A stretch of DNA of 64,000 bases from Ananas comosus (taxonomy: Eukaryota > Streptophyta > Magnoliopsida > Poales > Bromeliaceae). Positions within the stretch are counted from its first letter, which is position 1; each line of letters opens with the position of its first letter. The position numbers were made by a program, and so were the translations under genes. Of this stretch, positions 33,121 to 45,575 are shown piece by piece. Location: contig NC_033622.1 of assembly GCF_001540865.1 (NCBI RefSeq), positions 4,166,321 through 4,230,320 on the forward strand, read 5' to 3'. The notes under the pieces were generated by a model. It was not told the origin of the DNA. It saw only the letters and a program-made list of their open reading frames with translations, and made no database searches.

Positions 33121-33459
33121 AGCTAAGAGCAAGTAAAGAGAGAGTCTAGGATTGACCTAGGAGACCCTAGGTTGGAAGACCATATGGCCATAGGTGCGTG
33201 AGTGACGTGAACCTATGCGTTGTGGCGAAAGATTGATCGATTGGGTCGTGTTGTGAACCTCTAAAACGGATATTAGAGGTGGACTCAAGGTGAGGTTTAT
33301 TCTCAACCGAGAGTGTTCATGTTGGACGCGTACAACATGAAACCGGGTGTTGAGAATAGATACCCTTGCGTGACTTTCGCCCGATTTGAGTTGATGTTAG
33401 TTGTTACGTGCTCGACCTAGAGGGTCGAAACTGACCGTGTTGTCGCGGTTCAGGAAACG

Positions 33460-33903
33460 ATGGCACCGCGTGGGCGATCTTTATTTAGATTTGCGCGGGA
33501 TGGGACAAGTGATGTCCTCGAGCAATCCGAGGTGAGCGGAGACTTGGGACTTCGCGAGCGGTTGGCCACTCGTGGGAGTGGCGAAGCAATGAGCCGAATT
33601 GGTGCAATGACAGCAGGAGGCTGTCATGCCCTGGAGTAGCTGATTAAGGGACTCCAAGAAACAGTTGATCGATTGGTGACCGTACCGGTTTCGGCTCGTC
33701 GAGTACGGCCGGGAGTCGCGACGGAGATGTTTCCGTCAAGGTCGGGCGATCCGACTTCTAGCACTTCAAAGGTGGAGGCGGTGAGGGAGCGAGCTTTGGC
33801 GGCTCTCATGACTTTCAAGGGATTTGATCCGCCTACCTTTGATGGAGAGGATGTAGATCCGTGGATTGCGAGAGTTGAGCCATGGCATGTAAGGATCTCT
33901 TGA
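33460..33903 (+). pseudogene. Broken gag of the Ty3-gypsy element
   Basis: A reading frame starting at ATG 33460 (MAPRGRSLFRFARDG) runs to an in-frame TAG at about 33637, continues open in the same frame, and stops at 33901-33903. The second part carries FKGFDPPTFDGEDVDPWI at about 33817-33870, the typical start of a retrotransposon gag domain (FxGxxPPxFDG...W). After that an A-rich run and unrelated-looking sequence replace the rest of gag and pol. Gag would form the virus-like particle. Here it is inactive: one stop codon and loss of most of the domain. The LTR and primer-binding site upstream confirm its origin. Confidence 0.8.
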
Positions 33904-34806
33904 GAGTCTGAAAAAAAAAAAAATTTTTGGATGTAGTTCCAGTAGAACGAACAGTGAAAGTAGGATTACTGTTGAGAAAGCGATTGGTTAGTGACCAAGT
34001 ACGGGCACGTGGGCCAAGCAGTACCCTGATGTGAGGTGGGTGAGTGGTGCCCGTGTGGCCGGTGTGCATAGGCGTTGGAACGCAGTAGCGACGTATAGAG
34101 CGCTCGAGTATAGATACTCATGGTGTGCGGTGTTGATTAAGCCGGAAGAGTGTGTAGGCAGTAGCACTGTGGCATTGCTAGGTGTGAAGCGTGCCTGGGA
34201 TCACTCATAGGGCTGATGGCTCGCACTAGGTGCTTAGGAGCTGGTTGTGGTGCGTGTTGCTCGGGTGAGCATGTCGTGTGAGACGACGGTGGCGGGTATG
34301 GCTTGAGGACGACCCGTGCCTGGACCACTCGTGGACTGTGGAGCCTGGGTCATGTGGACAGGCGCAGTCAGCTATGCGGAGCAGCGGCCCAGGGTAGGGC
34401 AGAGTTTTGGTCAGGGCGGTAGTCCGAGCTTAAACCCGGGAGCGTGGAATGCCACGTATTGGATCTCGAGATCGAGGATATACCGAGTGTGTAGTGACCC
34501 AACCCGAGGATATGATATGGTTTGGGGTCTTAGTTGCTCCTGGTTGGAGTGTGTGCGAATTTTCCAATGAGAATGTCGCCCAGTGATGATTGGTTCTACG
34601 CTTGCGAGCGAGAAACGTTACGAGTATCGCGACCGGTTTAGGCTATAGGCCTAGGTAGAGTTGGTGACTGTTGGTCCACCCATGAAAACCGAGGTAATCG
34701 GTCTGGCTGATAACTCTGTCGAGGCGTTTGGATTGGATTTACGAACAAAGTGTTCGTGTGAGCTCGTTGTAGAGCGATTTGATGTTGGTCGTGGCGATTG
34801 AAAGAG
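33904..34806 (+). other. Degraded internal region of the gypsy element
   Basis: No pol motif (protease, reverse transcriptase, integrase) is recognised in any frame. GC content and style match the flanking retroelement, so it is probably leftover internal sequence. Confidence 0.45.
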
Positions 34807-34884
34807 AAAGACTAAACTTCAAATAGCTTATTCCAAGATCCAGAGTCTTATTATTCTAAACTAGTATTTGATTAAAAAATAAAA

Positions 34885-35224
34885 GACTAAACTTCAAATA
34901 TCATACCTGTGGTTTCACATTTTTTCACTTTAGTATTAAAATGTATTAATTTAGTATTCTATAATTTCATTTTTCTTTTTTCGTCATATTCTCCGTTAAT
35001 ATTTTGTTAAATTATATACAAAAAAGCTTCAGATATCCCATATAAGTTTCTTTGAATATTTACTTTAATACCTTTTAGTTTTAATTTTGTCACTGATTTA
35101 ACTAAAAAAAGTTAGTGGAGGGAATAAAAAAAAAAAAAATCACGGAATACTAAATTGATACACTTTAAATCACAGGGTACTAAAAAAAATGCGAAACTAC
35201 CGTAGTGATATTTGAAGTTTTTCC
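34885..35224. mobile_element. Mutator-type MITE with 9-bp TSD (relative of 3997-5181)
   Basis: Ends GACTAAACTTCAAATATCA and, from the right, GGAAAAACTTCAAATATCA; both continue to a GTGGTTTC / GGTAGTTTC motif. The perfect 9-bp duplication AAAATAAAA lies at 34876-34884 and 35225-35233, though the A-rich target makes chance identity easier. A short copy of the left end (AGACTAAACTTCAAATAG) also occurs at 34809. Confidence 0.82.
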
Positions 35225-35360
35225 AAAATAAAATGATCGTTCTACTTAGCCACCTACATATTTAGGCACACTTCTCTGTCTACTACATCACATCACATTA
35301 GAGCAACTACTATTTAGCCGGTGATTATTATCTTGGGTGCTGATCTAAGATGTCGAGGTT

Positions 35361-35389
35361 TTCCTTCTTTCTTTCTTTCTTTCTTTCTT

Positions 35390-35426
<37 letters not shown>

Positions 35427-35427
35427 C
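35361..35427. repeat. (CTTT)n followed by poly-T
   Basis: A CTTT tetranucleotide run passes into a run of more than 30 T. Confidence 0.95.
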
Positions 35428-35584
35428 AAGATGTCGGGATTTGATATTCTGCCAATGCCTCAATAAATTTGGGGCGCCCGAGTATCCAATTTGTTAGGAA
35501 AATGTTAGTCAATAGTTATTAGGGCTTCTTATAGGGGGGCCTAGATATTTGCTTTAAAAGAAAAAAAAGAAAATACATGACATC

Positions 35585-36525
35585 TGTTCATACCACAAAA
35601 ATCGCACCATGCAGTGGACCAAGTGCACCGCGAGAGCGACCCTTGAAGCTAGCGATTAGACCACATATGGTGCGACATGAATTGGGAAAGGATGTGTCTA
35701 AAACTGAAGAGCGATTATAACCAACACAGTTACTCGGCCCACAGAAATAGAAACGTGACCGATGATGGAGAATAACTGAATAAGCAACAGACGGAGCTAT
35801 AAATAAACAGAGGACGCCTGATACAAGGGTCTTTTTCCCCTGCGAACAAGAAGACCACTTTCAATTCCACGCATTTTCTTTTGCTTTCTAGGAGTAATCT
35901 AACTGTAATCTTTCTCTTTTTCTCGCATTTATTGCTTTTCCCAAGGGTAGTATGTAGAATTAAATTTTCTTTTAGGAGTGTGTGCGGTAGTGGCGCACTT
36001 TGGTGCTGTATTTCTCTTTTTTTTAACCAACTCTGAGCAATATATAAATATTTTGGCTCTTCAGCCGGATCAGTTCTTGTCTTAAATTCAGCTCATCCAG
36101 TCGACCCGAAATTGTCGGATCGTTGACGCTAACCATTAATCCCAAAAGCTCGAGTTATTAGAAATACGCAACCAATTCACTTAAAGCGTACAAATACAAT
36201 GCCCATGGGTCTCAATTGTGACTCGGGCCACCTGGCCTCATGCCACTTCAAGCATGACTCAGCCTACACAGCCTCACACCATTTCGAACATGACTCGGCT
36301 CAACATGGCCCCCCGCCACAGGGCAGGATGCTGGCCCATTTAAGCCAACAGAAATCACTGTGTAAAATTGAACCCGGCTGATCCGATTCCTTGTCAGCCC
36401 AATCGCTTCACTTGTAGTGGGCACAAACTTTAAGGATCATCATTTGTAGCCGCTTTATCTCCTCGCGCGCTTCCCGAAGGAGGATCTTTGATCGGGTCGA
36501 CGGTCTAAGAAATCGGCTCACAGCA
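35585..36525 (+). mobile_element. Solo LTR related to the 4048-4805 LTR (941 bp)
   Basis: It starts TGTTCATACC. With an end at ...CTCACAGCA, a 5-bp duplication ACATC matches at 35580-35584 and 36526-36530. A promoter-like CTATAAATAAA is at about 35799. The AAGACCACTTT block and the final GGATCTTTGATCGGGTCGA region correspond to the first LTR. The end could instead be three bases later (CAACA), which would lose the duplication. Confidence 0.75.
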
Positions 36526-36530
36526 ACATC

Positions 36531-37837
36531 ATAACGTCCTTGATTTGTAGTTCAGTTAATTAGGTTAGTTATTGGTGATACGAATTTTAAGATAAAATGT
36601 ATAATGTAATATCATACGGTTCCCAAAATACCTATGAAATGGCATCAACAAATTAAAAAACAACCTTAAATCTAACAATGTATATCTATAACTTGTCACA
36701 AGCAATCATGTTACGTATTTAAGTTTTCCCTTCAAAGTAATATGGCTTAGTACCTCCGCTATACACAGGAATGTTTTAAATTCAGGTGACACAATCTCAC
36801 TAATGTGAGCTTGTGAGTTTTAACCTCTACCTCTTTACCTTAATCCTCCGAGCCCTAATCCTTTGAGTGCACTATATTAGTATGTATGTTTCGTATTTTC
36901 ATGATTCTCTTCCATGAGTTCACCATTTTCTAAGAGTCAGCAACTTTAATCTCACTATACTGCATAGGAAAGTGGTCTTAGAATTTTTAAACCATCAGCT
37001 CTAATACCAATATTTAATTTCTAGCTGCAATCAAGGCCCACGCTACAAATCTAATTGAATCCATCTAACTCAAAAGCTTATAATTAACTATTGGTTTGTA
37101 CTAGTAGCCTGTTTCTATATATTCTTTTCTTTTTTCCATCTGAAAATATTCTCGCACAAGGACTCATAATAGAAATAAATCAAAATTAAAATGTCAGTAA
37201 CATTAGGGACATACTTTTCCTTAGTGCTTTTTTGCATTTAGCCCCCAAACAAATTTTATTTTTTTTTATAAATAGCTTCATAAAATTTATATTGTAAAAT
37301 TGGCCCTATATTTGCCATGTGGGCGCCACACAAGTGCGAGGGTGGTGAGAAGGATCAGGGTTAAGTTAAATACGATGAACTATTCATGTTCAAACACGTT
37401 AGATTGTTCACCGTTTCTCTTTAAATTTGCGCGCTCTTTAAGTTAAATTAGGATTAAATTGAATTAGTGAATAGTTCACCGTATTTAAACACAGTGAACG
37501 ATTTTTCATGTTTACACACGGTGAACGGCTACCCGTGTTTAGACACGTTGAACCGTTCACCTTGTCTAAACACGGGGAACCGTTCATAGTGTTTAACATG
37601 TATACCCTATATCTGCCACAATCACTCTCTTTCTCTCTATCTCCCTCCCTCTCCCGAGCTTCCTCGCCCACTCATTCTTTCTCTCTCTCTGCGCCTCCCT
37701 CCCCCACCCCAAGCTCTCTGCCGCCCCTGCTTCTGCTATAACCCTCTTTCTCTCTCTGTGCATCCTTTTTTTTCTCTCTCCCAGAGCCCTCTCTCTCCCT
37801 TTTTCCCTCTTCTTTTCTCTCTCTCTCTGCCCCCCAA
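36531..37837. other. Intergenic DNA, no gene
   Basis: It includes direct repeats of GTTTA(A/G)ACAC(G/A)GTGAAC-like units at about 37480-37600 and a CT-rich tract (37620-37835). Nothing coding is recognised. Confidence 0.6.
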
Positions 37838-37840
37838 CTA

Positions 37841-38674
37841 TGTTGGAAAATATTTCTTATCTTGTATTAAAATTTTTTTAAAAAATAATTCAAAAGTTTG
37901 ATTTCAGTTTTAGAAAAATTCTGTAAAGAAATTAAATAGAAAATACTGTAGGGAAAGGGATTAGAAAAGGCCTGTGGATCGAGGTGTGCAGAGCACTGTC
38001 CTAAAAGCGAAATTGCCCCTCCATATGCGAGGCTTTTCGGCAATTACTTCCAGCGATACAACGTCCACGTTTTACCCCGTCGGCATGCTTTTAAGGTAGT
38101 GCAGAAGCTTTAGATCCAGCGAAATATAAGAAAGCTCGGTGAAAATCAGTGCAAAATATCAATGACAAGAAAACGGAAGAAGGTTCAGGTTGAACTCATG
38201 CAACCTCCTCCAATACATATCCAAGGCAAAGATCTTGCTTCAACGCGTCAATTCCGTGTAGCGCAAGATAAGCCGACGAGTTCGTAATATATGGGATACG
38301 GGTTAGGATACGGATTAGGTCTCCCAAATAAATAAAGATAAAGATAGAACCAAAAATAAAAATAAAAATAAAATAAAATAAACCGGGTGCCTGGACCGCG
38401 TGCATCGCCACCCGCCCGGCCCGACCCGGCTCGTGCTCGGGCCATGCGTGCGTGTGTTTAGTCGAGAGCACAACTCTCATTTTCTCCCAAGCAACTAACT
38501 TGAGAATGAAGGAGTATATAAATAACAACAACATACTTTTAGTTTCCAATGTAGAACTAATCCTCACATGTGGAAACCTTAGTGTGGGCTCCCAAGCAAG
38601 GCCCATCAAGTATTGGGCTGCCCAAGAGGCTTAATAAGTTTTAAATCAAAAAAAGACCCACATAAAATCTAACA
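37841..38674 (-). mobile_element. 3' LTR of a decayed Copia element (minus strand)
   Basis: On the minus strand it starts TGTTAGATTTTATGTGGG at 38674 and ends TTTTCCAACA at 37841. Immediately upstream (38675-38683) the minus strand reads GTGGGAGAA, a typical Copia polypurine tract, which fixes the LTR boundary and orientation. The left boundary rests only on the TG...CA rule and typical Copia LTR endings. Confidence 0.75.
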
Positions 38675-40284
38675 TTCTCCCACATAATTTAAAACTTTAA
38701 ATAAACAAATTGAAATTCAAAACAACTCAAAAGAATGCTGGATCTCTTATATTATGTTTCGGCAAAGATACTTTTCGGGTTTGAACCTTCACTTAGTGCT
38801 TGTCAATATACATCCAAGGGCACGATGGTGGACTACGCCCTGAACCAAGGCCAGTGAATCGGATTTCCACAAACTGCACAGATGGTACAACAGTTTAGGT
38901 TCTAAGCGGGTGAGCACTTCTATGGCTATGCGCTAGTATCTCTTTGTGTGTGTTTTAAGGAACCGCCCTCTTCTCATAGTCGCGGCCTCACGACTCCACA
39001 TATATAAAGGGTATCTGCAAGGTCACACCTTGTCTTATAGGTCTCGAAACCATGCAGTGCCAATGCCCTGCCTACCCATTTGCAAATATGAGCATTGTCG
39101 CCACAGGGATGAGGATATAAAAATAGTGCTCCTCATAGCTACCTGTTCGACTTGTTTCTACCAATTGAACATGCAATAGGTTGGGTTGCCATCGCTGGTA
39201 ACTTCTATTGTGGGCTGAGCCCTATCCCCCTCGATGATTCTAGGATTACTGTTCGAGATAATCTCTTTGTAAACTGATCAACCAAATTCTTCGCAGATCT
39301 CACAAATTCCAATGCAATCACATTTTCTTTCAAATTCTACTGAATGAACTTATGTCTCACTTTTATGAATCTACTCATCTTAGTCTCTACATTCTCTTGT
39401 TGCAGATCTACAATCACAATGAATACATATATGTGCTAAAGGTCGCTCCATTAGTGATAAATCATAAAGAAACTCTCTAATCCACTTAATTTTTGCTACA
39501 GTAGTATCCAAAGCTATGAGTTTAGATCCATAGTACTTCTAGCAATTAAGGATTGTTTAGTTGACCTCTAAGAAACAGCTGCTCTTGCTAGGAGAAAAAC
39601 AAATCTATTAGTCGACTTTATATTAGCTGTATCACTAATTCAATTAGCATCACTATATATTTCCAATACTGCCGGAAAATTAGTGTAATGCAATCAATAA
39701 GATATAGTCCCCTTTAGATATCTCAAAACTCTTTCTAAGGCATTCCAATGCTCTCTATTTGGATTATAAGTATATCTTCTCAATCGGTTCACAACATAAG
39801 CCAAATCAGGTATAGTGTAATCTACCATATATCTTTAAAGATCCAATAATTTGTGAATATTTAATTTGACCTATTGGATCTCCCCTATTCTTCTTTCATA
39901 AATCACCGGCCAATCGAAAACCTTCAAGGGCAACACATTTTTTTGAAATTTCTTGCTGGCCATATTTCCAATAGCTTCCTTTAACTATCATGGTCTAGGC
40001 ACCGAGAAAATGAAGAATTTGAAATTTTAAACAATTCAGGAACAACAATAGCAAAAGTATAATCTAAGGAATTTAGTCTGAGCTCAATATTGTTAAGGAA
40101 AGGAATTACATCTATCTCTGTCATGAGAACCAAATCTAATACCACTCCAACGAAGCTAGAATCAAGCCAACAACACCATACTTTTAGCCGATGTACCTCG
40201 CAATCATACAGAACATTTCCACTGTTGTGTGCTTTATGAGCTAGCCATTTTTTACACCCAAATGACACCTAACCATATACGCAA
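38675..40284 (-). pseudogene. Degenerate Copia pol (RT/RNase H part)
   Basis: On the minus strand about 39840-39440 translates to a recognisable Copia reverse transcriptase C-terminus and RNase H start: PDLAYVVNRLRRYT, then NREHWNALERVLRYLKGT, FPAVLEIYSDAN and ARSTMDLNS. Several in-frame stops (in place of Cys or Trp) show it is dead. Catalytic YVDD is not found in the adjacent sequence. The polypurine tract and 3' LTR follow at 38683-37841. Sequence at 39900-40280 is too decayed to assign. Confidence 0.8.
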
Positions 40285-40325
40285 CACTAGTAGAAAAACA
40301 CACATAATTCTATGTGTTTCTATTG
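40285..40325 (+). mobile_element. CACTA-type transposon terminus
   Basis: CACTAGTAGAAAAACACA is the usual plant CACTA (En/Spm) end and is preceded by a possible 3-bp target CAA. The element would extend right, but no opposite end is found before the LTR at 40569, so it is probably truncated. Confidence 0.55.
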
Positions 40326-40989
40326 TATAGATTTTTTTCAACTACAACACGACATCTCTACTGTGGCAAAATAAATGAGCTAGCTTTTTGTTCGGGAACT
40401 TTAAATAACAAAGAACTGAAGCGGAAAAACTAACCGAAAAACATTAGCAAAAGTATAAGTATTCTAGGAATTCTATAAGGCTTAGATTTATTGACAAACC
40501 AACATTGCAATTGGTCTATTCCAATCATTCGCTCATGGAACTGTTCGGAATCTGCTGGCAGCAGAAATTGTCACGCCCCGAGCCCGCCTATTTGGTCTGT
40601 TCGGGCACGCCAACAGACGCCGAACGGACAGCACTTCTCCTGTCCGCCCAAGGCTCAACACAATGTCAACATGTATATAAATTTTACACAGCGAAAATAT
40701 AGATATACATGGCTTGCACGAGGGCAAGCAACATCAAAAGTGAAAGTTCTACAACTACTACATCTATACAAGTATCATGATTACATTTGATCACATACAT
40801 GCATACAACCATTGCATCTTTCATTCTTTGTACATCACATATACACATCACATGTCTTTCACCTATGTCATTTATACAATTCTTTACATCACAACCAAAA
40901 TGACAGTGGGTACCACGATGCATAGGTAACTACTACCTAGGGTGCTATGCTCTTGCCGCGATCCTCGACCGTCTCGCTCGGTCCCGACT

Positions 40990-41026
40990 CTGTGGAAATA
41001 GTGGGGTGAGAACTATAAGAAAGTTC
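40990..41026 (-). promoter_or_regulatory. Conserved LTR hairpin plus splice-acceptor-like site (weaker)
   Basis: On the minus strand GAACT/AGTTC pairs (5 bp) within CTGGGAACTT...AGTTCTCACC, followed by ACTATTTCCACAG ending at 40990. Confidence 0.45.
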
Positions 41027-41467
41027 CCAGTGGGTTCGGCCGCCGACCCCGCCGACTTTCCCACTAGGTCTAAATCAGGCACAAGTAGAAGAATAAAACA
41101 AGTAGATAGATATCCATGTCTAAACAAATGCAGCTACTATGCTTGCACAAAATGCTCACAATATATAGAATGCTCATGATGCATGCCAATCCATATTCTC
41201 AATACCCAATCCTCTGGGCTAACCTGTAGGTTTCGCCGCAATAACTCACCAACTCAAATCCCTACTATCGGGGAAAAACTCCTACAACCCCACGGGACCG
41301 TCCTCTAGGAAAATTGCAACCCAGTGATGACTACTCCGGAGCTCATCGCCTGAGGGGGAGCGACCGCCCTCAAGCCAAGACTTACAGGTGAGTATGATCC
41401 AATCCGCCACTCTGGGGATGTCATGTTCAATCCAATCCTTAATTATAAGGATGCTATGTTCACAATG

Positions 41468-41640
41468 CTACAACATGCTATGTGTCTCATTCTCTAACAT
41501 TCATTATGCTCACTAATGCTACAACACACTTTGTGTTCAGCTCTTTAGCATTCATTATGCTCTCTAATGCCACAACACACTATGTGTTCAACTCTCTAGC
41601 ATTCATTATGCTCTCTAATGTCACAACACACTATGTGTTC
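41468..41640. repeat. ~58-bp tandem repeats inside the LTR
   Basis: AGCATTCATTATGCTCTCTAATG followed by CACAACACACTATGTGTTCAA (split here for length) recurs about three times with small changes, starting near 41495. Confidence 0.8.
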
Positions 41641-41913
41641 AATTCTCGCTCACTAGTCACAATGTCACCAAGTTGTTTAACTCAACTAGTTCATGTCTCA
41701 GTTCACACATATATAGGGTTCACAATTTCTCAACAACTCATATGCATCTTTATAATAAAAGCATGCAAGGGATATACATATATCAACATATTCTCATTTT
41801 AACCCTACAATGCATGAATCCTACATATACATACATGCTCAAAAGGTGACATTTAGACATAAAAGGAGATTCGATGATTTCGGATAGCACCACCCACCTC
41901 GTAGGGTTACTAA

Positions 41914-44900
41914 TGTCACGCCCCCGGACCGAGCGGAAGCCCGCCCGGCGGGTGCATAGACCCGCCGTGTACACCAAACAACCACAGTGCACACAAGGCG
42001 TTTACCAAAAACTAGAAATGAACAAGATAAAGTCCTAACAAGGCTATCAAAGCGAGTAATATAAAATCACTAATGTTCTAGCATAAAGAGATCCACATTA
42101 TACACAAAATGTATACAACTAAATTCAAAAGTCTAACATAATCTCTAAACCAAAATACATAATACATCTTTTCACAAAATACAAATAGAAAGATAATGTC
42201 GGGTCCCTCTAAAATAACTCCGTAGGGGCTCTAGCTAGTCGCTAACTCCTTGCCATGATTCCTACCCTCTCCCGATGCGGATGGCTCTGAAACAAACAAC
42301 AAAACAGAGGGCGTGAGAACTATTAAACAATAGTTCCCAGTGGGCAAGTCGCCGACCTCAGCGAAATACACCACTAGGCTAACATAGACATGCTATAAGG
42401 GAAATAATTAAGCAAATATATGAAAAACAAGTAATTAAACAAGATTAATCATAGTCATGCCTCTACTACAAGTTTAACTATTATGTATATGATGTTCTAC
42501 TTTCACTTGATCAACTATATGTCAATGTTGATTAACATGCTTAATCAAATGAATGCCAATGTCCATTTACATGCATAATCACAATGTCCATAATGCTACA
42601 TAGAGTAAATTATGCTTTTCATTGTTATTTTAGCCATGCATACATGCTAGTCCACAAGAATATAGGTTCACTACCACTATAGTTACCAATGTCACAATGT
42701 TCCACAAAATGTCCAACTACTAAGTATGCATCAATTAGTAGTATAAGGTAGCAAACCACATGTATGAACATCTACTATGTATGCATCAACTACGATAATG
42801 TAGATTGTCAAGTTAAGTCTTAATACCCAATTTATAAGGAACATACACGTGGTAACGTCCCGGCTTGTGCCGTGCCTTAGTGGCCCCGTAGGGGTCATCA
42901 TTTTCCCCGCAAGAAAAGAGACTCCGCCCACGGCATCCCACTTCGGCGCCCAATCCCGCACGGGCGATCTATCGTCGCAAGGCTAAACTCCGGAGTGCCG
43001 GCTTGTAGGGAGCGACCCTCACAAGCTTGTGCGAATGAGCACAAGGGCAAGTAAGCGTGATCATAGCATAGGGTCCACAATTTGGGATACTCAATCATCA
43101 TGTTTAAAACATGAAATTATCACTCATCGACTCAACGGTCGGATTCTAGATCATTCATGTTATGTTTACAACAACTTGGGTGGTATGTCTCTACCGACAC
43201 ATATATTGCCTAAAGTATGCATAGTTCATATGACAATATCCTACCTAGGATAGTTCACTATTTTACTCAAATCTCCAACAAGGTTCATGACATGCAGATA
43301 CAACAAATTTTCACAAGAAACATGTACTAATGCCATATGCAAGAGAACTATGAAATGTCCGCAATTATCACAATGCATGTTATGCACATGTCTTTCCACT
43401 AACATCCTCACTACATGGAGTAGAAATATTATGATGCAATTATTTAGATTCCACTAGCATTACGTGCAATCATCTCTATTAGGGTTCGCCTCAAGGGCTA
43501 TACACTCTCATTTTCCTCATGTCTAAAATATGGAATATAACTATTGAACCCTAGATTAATTGTAATGTCACAATGGCAAATACTAGTCGTTCTTCTAATT
43601 TAATGCATCAAGTTACCGTGTCACATATTAAGTTCTAGTTGTCCAACTAGGCTAAATATATCAAGTTTAGCTTCATGATGACCTTTTCACGTCCTATGTC
43701 CCAATGTCACTACTACCTTGTCTACTACAAGTATAATGTTATCATGCAAGTAATGCTAATTTTCAATCACCTTGTCTATAATAAGTGTACTATCGTCATC
43801 ATGTAAGTAATGCTACTCTCCAATTCGTTTACTAGGTACCCCCCCAACGGGTTATAACATTATTCATACTCTAACATGTTTTCAATGGTTACATAAGAGA
43901 GAAAACCCCAACTATTGTCATTTAGTGCCCAAATCCACATGTATGCCTCTACCACCTAGAGCATAATTTTTCACTATACATAATATGTATATATTATGTT
44001 TTTATAAATTCTAGTATATCATAATGGGCATGAAAAAGCATCTATTTATGTCTTAACACCAAAAGAAAGGCGTAGGGGGAGTTCACCCATTTCGGTGAGG
44101 TCAAACCCACCGGAAGCACTTCGAACCCTTTCGTTCCTTCGAACGAAGTTGTCCCCCAACCTTCTAGCATCCTAAGAGAAATTCTAAAGGGTTAAAAGCT
44201 ACAAAACGACTACTTCGAAAATTACACATACAAAAGTGTAAAAATACCTTGGGTCAAGAAAAACTTGATTAAAGCCCAAATAAAAGCTAGAAAGCTTCAA
44301 ATCTAACCTATAAGAATGTTCTACACCAATCAATTCCAACTCAAAAGCCTCAAATCAAGAAACCCTAAATAAAACCCTAGATTCTCATTTCTAGGTTTTT
44401 CCCTAAAAAAAACTACCAAAACATGAATCAAATGAAAGATCAAAACTACTAACCTCTCTAGAAGCTCCAAACCAAGCTAGGAGTGAGCTAGCGTTAGAAA
44501 TCTTTCCTCTAAAATGCTCCAATCAAAGCTCCAAAGCTTCTCCAATGGTGGAAAGGTCACCAAGATGTAAAAAAGAAGCAAGTAGAGAGATCAAACCTCA
44601 AATCCAAAGCAAAAGAGAGGGGAAAATCCAAGTAAAATGGAAGAGGAACCCTACCTCTTCTCCTCTCTGGTTGCAGCACAAGAGACCCCAGCCAAAGGGT
44701 GTGGGGTATATAAAGTGTTGCAACAATTGTAAGGAGAACCCTAAAAAACATGCAGACTGCACGCAGCACTGCGTACTGGAACGCGGGCAAGAGTACCGGT
44801 ACCAGGTAGCAGCACGTGCAAACCCGAGCCTCGGGTAAGTGAGAAAATACACTGCGTATCGGTACCATCGCGATGTAGTACTGGTACCAGTCCAGTACCG

Positions 44901-45123
44901 GTACCAAGCCGATGTAGTACCAATACGCTGCCCTGCAGAGTCAACCCGAGAGCAGCCCAAATCCTTCTTTTTGGAGGTTTTGGTGCTAGGTTTTCATCCT
45001 CACTCCTCGGGACGTGAGTCATAGGTCGGAACACAGTCAACGACCATACAGAAAATCCAAAAAGGCTCAGTTCACAAATCAAACACTCGAACCTCGCAAT
45101 TTGCTAAAGTTCAGTGCGTTACA
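41914..45123 (-). mobile_element. Solo LTR, long-LTR gypsy family 2, nested (3,210 bp)
   Basis: On the minus strand it starts TGTAACGCACTGAAC at 45123 and ends GGGCGTGACA at 41914. A perfect 5-bp duplication ACTAA lies at 41909-41913 and 45124-45128. It is homologous to 17206-20249. It has a TATA-like TTTATATACC (minus, 44712-44703), a donor-like AGAGAG|GTTAGT (44454), a hairpin with an 8-bp stem (42336-42317) and acceptor-like TTTCAG (42287). Confidence 0.92.
42287..42338 (-). promoter_or_regulatory. Conserved LTR hairpin plus splice-acceptor-like site
   Basis: GAACTATT/AATAGTTC with loop GTTT on the minus strand, followed by CTCACGCCCTCTG and a T-rich run ending TTTCAG. Confidence 0.55.
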
Positions 45124-45575
45124 ACTAAGGTGCTAGGATCCAAGCTCCACTATTTTTACTCGCCGACTTCACTCGACCCACGACAAACGAAGCCGAATAG
45201 GGTTTTTCCTTGATTTCTTCGCGTAGACTCGACGGAATCTCGATCCGAATTTCCCAACGCGTCGGTTTACTCGTTAATTAGGGCTACAAGAGATCAAACT
45301 CTAATTAGATCTCATATTTAGCAAAACTCTAAATTGACTCCTAGGGTTTACAATAATCCACAAATACTCACTAAAACATGGTGAATCACAAACAAATCCA
45401 CCATGATAGCCCATAGACACAACATCTAGAAGGGATTAGCATAAACCCTAGCTTAATAACACAAGAACTCACCTTGAGTTCTAGCTTCCTCCCAAACCTT
45501 GCACAAGAGCTTGCACAAGTGCTAATTCCACCCCCAAGAAGTCTTCTTCTCCACCAACATACGCTCCTTGCAAGT

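Larger units (their letters stand above)
40569..45575 (-). mobile_element. Family-1 long gypsy LTR on the minus strand, interrupted by a family-2 solo LTR
   Basis: The plus strand starts TGTCACGCCCCGAGCC, the complement of the GGGCGTGACA LTR end at 33100, and the next ~90 bp match that end (TTTGGTCTGTTCGG, CCGAACGGACA). After the inserted LTR (41914-45123) homology resumes, for example the CAACGCGTCGG segment at 45256-45268, which corresponds to 28600 in the plus-strand LTR. A donor-like CTCAAG|GTGAGT sits at 45472. The U3 side is lost near 45575 at a junction with another element. Confidence 0.72.
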
